Shown: positions 61,154 through 64,000 of the stretch, piece after piece
Layout: every line of letters begins with the position of its first letter
Position numbering within the stretch: position 1 is the first letter of the stretch
NCBI GenBank assembly: GCA_963829965.1
Contig: CAWHLK010000028.1
Location: 1 to 64,000 of the forward strand
DNA from: DASXZH01 sp963829965
GTDB taxonomy: Bacteria > Armatimonadota > Fimbriimonadia > Fimbriimonadales > Fimbriimonadaceae
Reading direction: 5' to 3'
Length of the DNA: 64,000 bases
The notes under the pieces: generated by a model
Seen by the model: the letters and a program-made list of their open reading frames with translations, nothing else
Told to the model about the DNA's origin: nothing
Database searches by the model: none
Translations under genes and position numbers: made by a program

Positions 61154-64000
61154 TCAGGGCGTTATCGTGAGGGTTTGGGACAGAGTTACGGAGCCAAGCA
61201 CAACTGAGAATTTCACCGCGGTTTTCGTTGTGACAGCGTTGGTCGCTATGGGGAATGTCACGGAAGATGCATTCTGCGGAATGATCGCGTAGTGGGTGAA
61301 TGAAACCGGTCCCGCGGCCGATATCGCCACCAGATCTCCACCTGGCCCGGCAGGACCATTCAGGCTAATGGTGCCCGTCGTGCCCTTGCCTCCCACAACC
61401 GTGGTGGCTGCAAGAGTGAATCCGGTTAGGACCGCAGGGTTGACCGTTATTGACGCACTGAGGCTCGTTGAGGCCAGTTTTGCCGTAATCCTGACCACGG
61501 TGGTGGACGAAACCGCCGAGGTTTTGAACGGGAACGAAGTTGCAGTCCAGCCCCCGGGAATCTTTACGGTCGCGGGCAGCGTAACAGGACCCGAAGCGGA
61601 GATTGAAACGACATCTCCAGTTGAATAGGCTTCCCCGTTGAGCTTCAGCACGCCGTCGGAGGGTTGCCCGCCTATCACGGCCGTTGGCATAACATAAAAG
61701 GCCGTCAGCATTGCGGGTTCGATTGTGATGGTCGCCACCAAGGTGGAACCGCCAAAGCCCGCGGTTACCTTAGAGGTAGTCACCACAGCTACTGGTTCGG
61801 CGGTTACCATGAAGGACGACGCCTCCTCAGAAGCGGGAATATTCACGCTCGACTGCATGGATAGGGGCCCGGTATGAGTCAGCGCTATGGAATCTCCGGA
61901 CGGTCCTGGGTTCCCGTCAAGGATAACTGTCATTTTTAAGGATGTCCCACCCGCGATGACGCTCGAACTGGGTAAAAGACTCTTTAAAGGCGCGGGCAAA
62001 ACGGTAAGGGATGCACTCAGGTTCTGGGTTCCAAAAGTGGCTTTCAGGGGAACTGTCACGGCAGCGGAAACGCCAACGGTGGTAATTCTGGCGGAGGCGG
62101 CCAACTCGCCGCCCGGTACCGTTATGCTCGACGGCATGGAGACTGGCTTTGCGGAGGAAATGGCAACCGTATTTCCTGTTGTCGGAGCGGTTGCCGCAAA
62201 TCGGATCACTGCGTCAGACGGCATGCCGCCGATCACGGATGTCGGCGAGACATAGAAGTTAGTTAGCTTGGCTGGCTGAAGAACCAAAGTCGCCTTGTAC
62301 GTCTGCCCGAACAGAATTGCCGAAATCGTAACGGTGGTGGTCGCGGTAACAGGCTTGGTTTCAATAAGAAAGTTCTCGGAATCCGAGCCCGCCGGCAAGT
62401 TCAATACCGAAGGTGGAACCGCATTGGTATTGCTCGACTGAATATAGACGAGCGTATTCTGGGTTGCCAAAGGCGCGCTTGTCCTGAGTGTGGCAAGAAA
62501 GTCGCCCTTTCCACCCGAATCGGGAGCGCCGATGGTGAGGCTGGCGGAAAGAACCGGCAGGGAAACGCCCGCTAAGAAGCCAGCTTCATAAACAGTCCCG
62601 CTCTTAGTTGCAAGCGGATTCATCGTTGTTTCGTACGCGCCCGGGGTCGTCGGGAATTTGATTTGAGCAGTCGAACTAACAGCACCTGTGATGACGGCCA
62701 CTCCGTTCGGGCTCATGTTAAGGGACCAGAGGATGGTTCCGTAAGTGGCCGATTCGGCCGGGGTCCCGTAGTAAGTTCCGTAAATTAAAGTCTTGCCGGT
62801 TGGGTCGTATTTCACCACGTAAGGCTCTGTCCAATCCGTGGGGCCCTCTGGTTGGATCGCGTCCGCGGTCGTATTGAAACCCGAAATCGCGTTGCACCCA
62901 ACGATTACATCTCCCAAAGTGTCGATCCCTACACCATAGGGGGTAATCGGCGTCATCCAGCCGAGGTACCTCGAAAAGTCGATACCGCCCTTCGCATTTA
63001 GTTTCAGCAAGTAGACCCAAACCGGATACTGGTCAGGGTCAGGGCCTATATCGGAGGGCACCGTCTCCGGAAAGTTCGTCTTGTCCGTTTCGCCGCTGAC
63101 GGCAACGTTGCCGCCGGCGTCCTCGGCAACTGCAAAACCGCCCATCGAGATCCAGTTGTTTTCCGCCCCCGGGGATTCGTACGGGTTGTAGCCTGTGGCA
63201 AAGCACCGGCCACTCGGGCCACTGCCGAGATAGGTTGCGTACACGAGGCCGGTACCTGTGGCATTGAGTTTGGCTACCACGTCGCAGTTGCCCAAGCTCG
63301 TTGGAAACAAAGCGCCTGGCGTCGTGGGGAATCCGGATTCCGCGCTGCCGATAACCACGGCTTCACCCGCTGCGTCCACCGCGATTGATGCATCTTCTTG
63401 CACGGCGGGGCCATCGTTGATAGTGATGAGGCTTTCGTAGTAAACCCTGAACATCATCGGGAGATAGGTCGCATAAAGAAGTTTCCTGCCAGTTGGATCA
63501 ATCTTCGCAACCATGCTCTGGAAAGATGCGTCGGGCGTGCCCGTGTAATACGGGATAGTGTCAAAGGCGCCAGGTGTAGCCTCGCACCCCAGCGGGTAGC
63601 CGTAAAGATAGCAATCTCCCAAGGAGTCAACGTCCAGACCCTCAACTCCAAGACCCAGAAGCTGACAGTAAAGGAGTTTGTCTCCTGCCGGATTTACTTT
63701 GAGAAGGAAAGGTCCCGTGCTGTACGGATCCAGAACTCCGCCCGGGTTGGTTGGAGTTGCGCCCACTGCCGGAAAATCGGGGCCGGCAAGGACTCCCATC
63801 GCATAGGCATCCCCCGAGTTGTCTACGCCGACCTTAATGAATCTCGTGCCGCTCACGCTGGGATTCGTGAGAACGCCTTGGCCAATGAAGTCTCCGTAAA
63901 TTAAATCCGTGCACGTTGAGTTCAACTCGCAAATAAAGGCATAGCTGGGCTCTGAGGTCGAGCCTTGCCCCCCGAAGTCCGGGAAATTACTAGTAAGCCG
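61154..64000 (-). CDS. Large SBBP beta-propeller protein with Ig-like repeats, 5' partial
   Basis: The frame is open past the window end (for example TSNFPDFGGQGSTSEPSYAF), so the start is missing. The N-terminal 480 or so visible residues contain SBBP-type propeller motifs (LLYATYLP, GTGLVYATYLGSG, GKTLIYGTYYG, each near a Pro-Thr-Thr-Pro-Gly-Ala). The C-terminal part contains five Ig-like repeats of about 90 residues with the pattern VIGGxPSDxV, PxTGxxVxIxSxxP, VxxPGG and a final LTxFYVxPT linker. The last repeats lie near 61160-62300. It is probably an exported surface or adhesion protein. Its stop lies 4 bp from the DUF421 stop. Confidence 0.85.
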   Translation of the reverse strand, partial: RLTSNFPDFGGQGSTSEPSYAFICELNSTCTDLIYGDFIGQGVLTNPSVSGTRFIKVGVDNSGDAYAMGVLAGPDFPAVGATPTNPGGVLDPYSTGPFLLKVNPAGDKLLYCQLLGLGVEGLDVDSLGDCYLYGYPLGCEATPGAFDTIPYYTGTPDASFQSMVAKIDPTGRKLLYATYLPMMFRVYYESLITINDGPAVQEDASIAVDAAGEAVVIGSAESGFPTTPGALFPTSLGNCDVVAKLNATGTGLVYATYLGSGPSGRCFATGYNPYESPGAENNWISMGGFAVAEDAGGNVAVSGETDKTNFPETVPSDIGPDPDQYPVWVYLLKLNAKGGIDFSRYLGWMTPITPYGVGIDTLGDVIVGCNAISGFNTTADAIQPEGPTDWTEPYVVKYDPTGKTLIYGTYYGTPAESATYGTILWSLNMSPNGVAVITGAVSSTAQIKFPTTPGAYETTMNPLATKSGTVYEAGFLAGVSLPVLSASLTIGAPDSGGKGDFLATLRTSAPLATQNTLVYIQSSNTNAVPPSVLNLPAGSDSENFLIETKPVTATTTVTISAILFGQTYKATLVLQPAKLTNFYVSPTSVIGGMPSDAVIRFAATAPTTGNTVAISSAKPVSMPSSITVPGGELAASARITTVGVSAAVTVPLKATFGTQNLSASLTVLPAPLKSLLPSSSVIAGGTSLKMTVILDGNPGPSGDSIALTHTGPLSMQSSVNIPASEEASSFMVTAEPVAVVTTSKVTAGFGGSTLVATITIEPAMLTAFYVMPTAVIGGQPSDGVLKLNGEAYSTGDVVSISASGPVTLPATVKIPGGWTATSFPFKTSAVSSTTVVRITAKLASTSLSASITVNPAVLTGFTLAATTVVGGKGTTGTISLNGPAGPGGDLVAISAAGPVSFTHYAIIPQNASSVTFPIATNAVTTKTAVKFSVVLGSVTLSQTLTITP

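Noticed and set aside
1..64000. Mobile element, prophage, tRNA or rRNA genes
   Set aside because: No transposase, integrase, terminase or capsid genes, no terminal repeats with target duplication, and no cloverleaf or rRNA sequence that I could recognise by eye.

Overview
The window reads as about 64 kb of a diderm, heterotrophic bacterial chromosome of moderately high GC. Type IV pilus parts, MurJ, an LptC/OstA-like protein, FolE2, SufB, tetratricopeptide (TPR)-fused signalling proteins and large beta-propeller surface proteins together suggest Armatimonadota (Fimbriimonas-like). That placement is inference from gene content only; a planctomycete or verrucomicrobial relative cannot be excluded. 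I recognise no rRNA, tRNA, transposase, integrase or CRISPR array.

Layout. 0-6 kb: the end of an APC permease, then a TetR-led efflux operon (regulator, membrane fusion protein, ABC ATPase, ABC-2 permease) and a decayed SLOG-family remnant. 6-10.5 kb, minus strand: DedA protein, PP2C phosphatase, double-FHA zinc-ribbon protein, DUF167 protein, acyl-CoA synthetase. 10.5-14 kb: secreted and small proteins, an M15-like peptidase, a CorC/HlyC-type protein. 14-19 kb, minus strand: a kinase/oxidoreductase/aldolase sugar cassette, FolE2 and a methyltransferase. 19-24.5 kb: a PilX-like protein, a PilC/GspF protein, then a sigma factor carrying a C-terminal degenerate GGDEF domain and a winged-helix/TPR regulator. 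24.5-36 kb: a beta-propeller/IPT protein, ferritin-like lipoprotein, flavin disulfide reductase, SufB, CYTH protein, PIG-L-like protein, TPR-hybrid histidine kinase and a DUF5060/GH-like protein. 37-42 kb: redoxin, a NitT/TauT-type ABC transporter and an APH-family kinase. 42-56 kb: DsrE-like and DUF5916 proteins, MurJ, a two-component pair, flavodoxin-like and VOC proteins, Fpg/Nei, a GT-C-like membrane protein, an esterase and the LptC-like protein. 55.6-64 kb: RbsD/FucU, an orphan CoA-transferase B subunit, a TPR protein, a GAF/degenerate-GGDEF protein, three DUF421 proteins and a large SBBP-propeller/Ig-repeat protein that runs off the window.

Three themes cross the window. (1) The sigma-GGDEF fusion keeps an RxxD c-di-GMP I-site motif but has lost the catalytic GGDEF signature. 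It sits directly after a type IV pilus/type II secretion inner-membrane gene, behind a hairpin-rich leader, so it is a candidate direct c-di-GMP-responsive sigma factor. (2) At least ten start codons lie only 5-7 nt after a TANNNT -10 element, which points to widespread leaderless transcription. (3) Intergenic and gene-end tracts with a 7-bp period but different unit sequences recur at six or more places, often as imperfect palindromes.

About fifteen otherwise well-conserved genes are interrupted by one-base shifts, mostly in short homopolymer runs. I treat most as likely assembly indels and annotate these genes as single units, stating where the frame changes.
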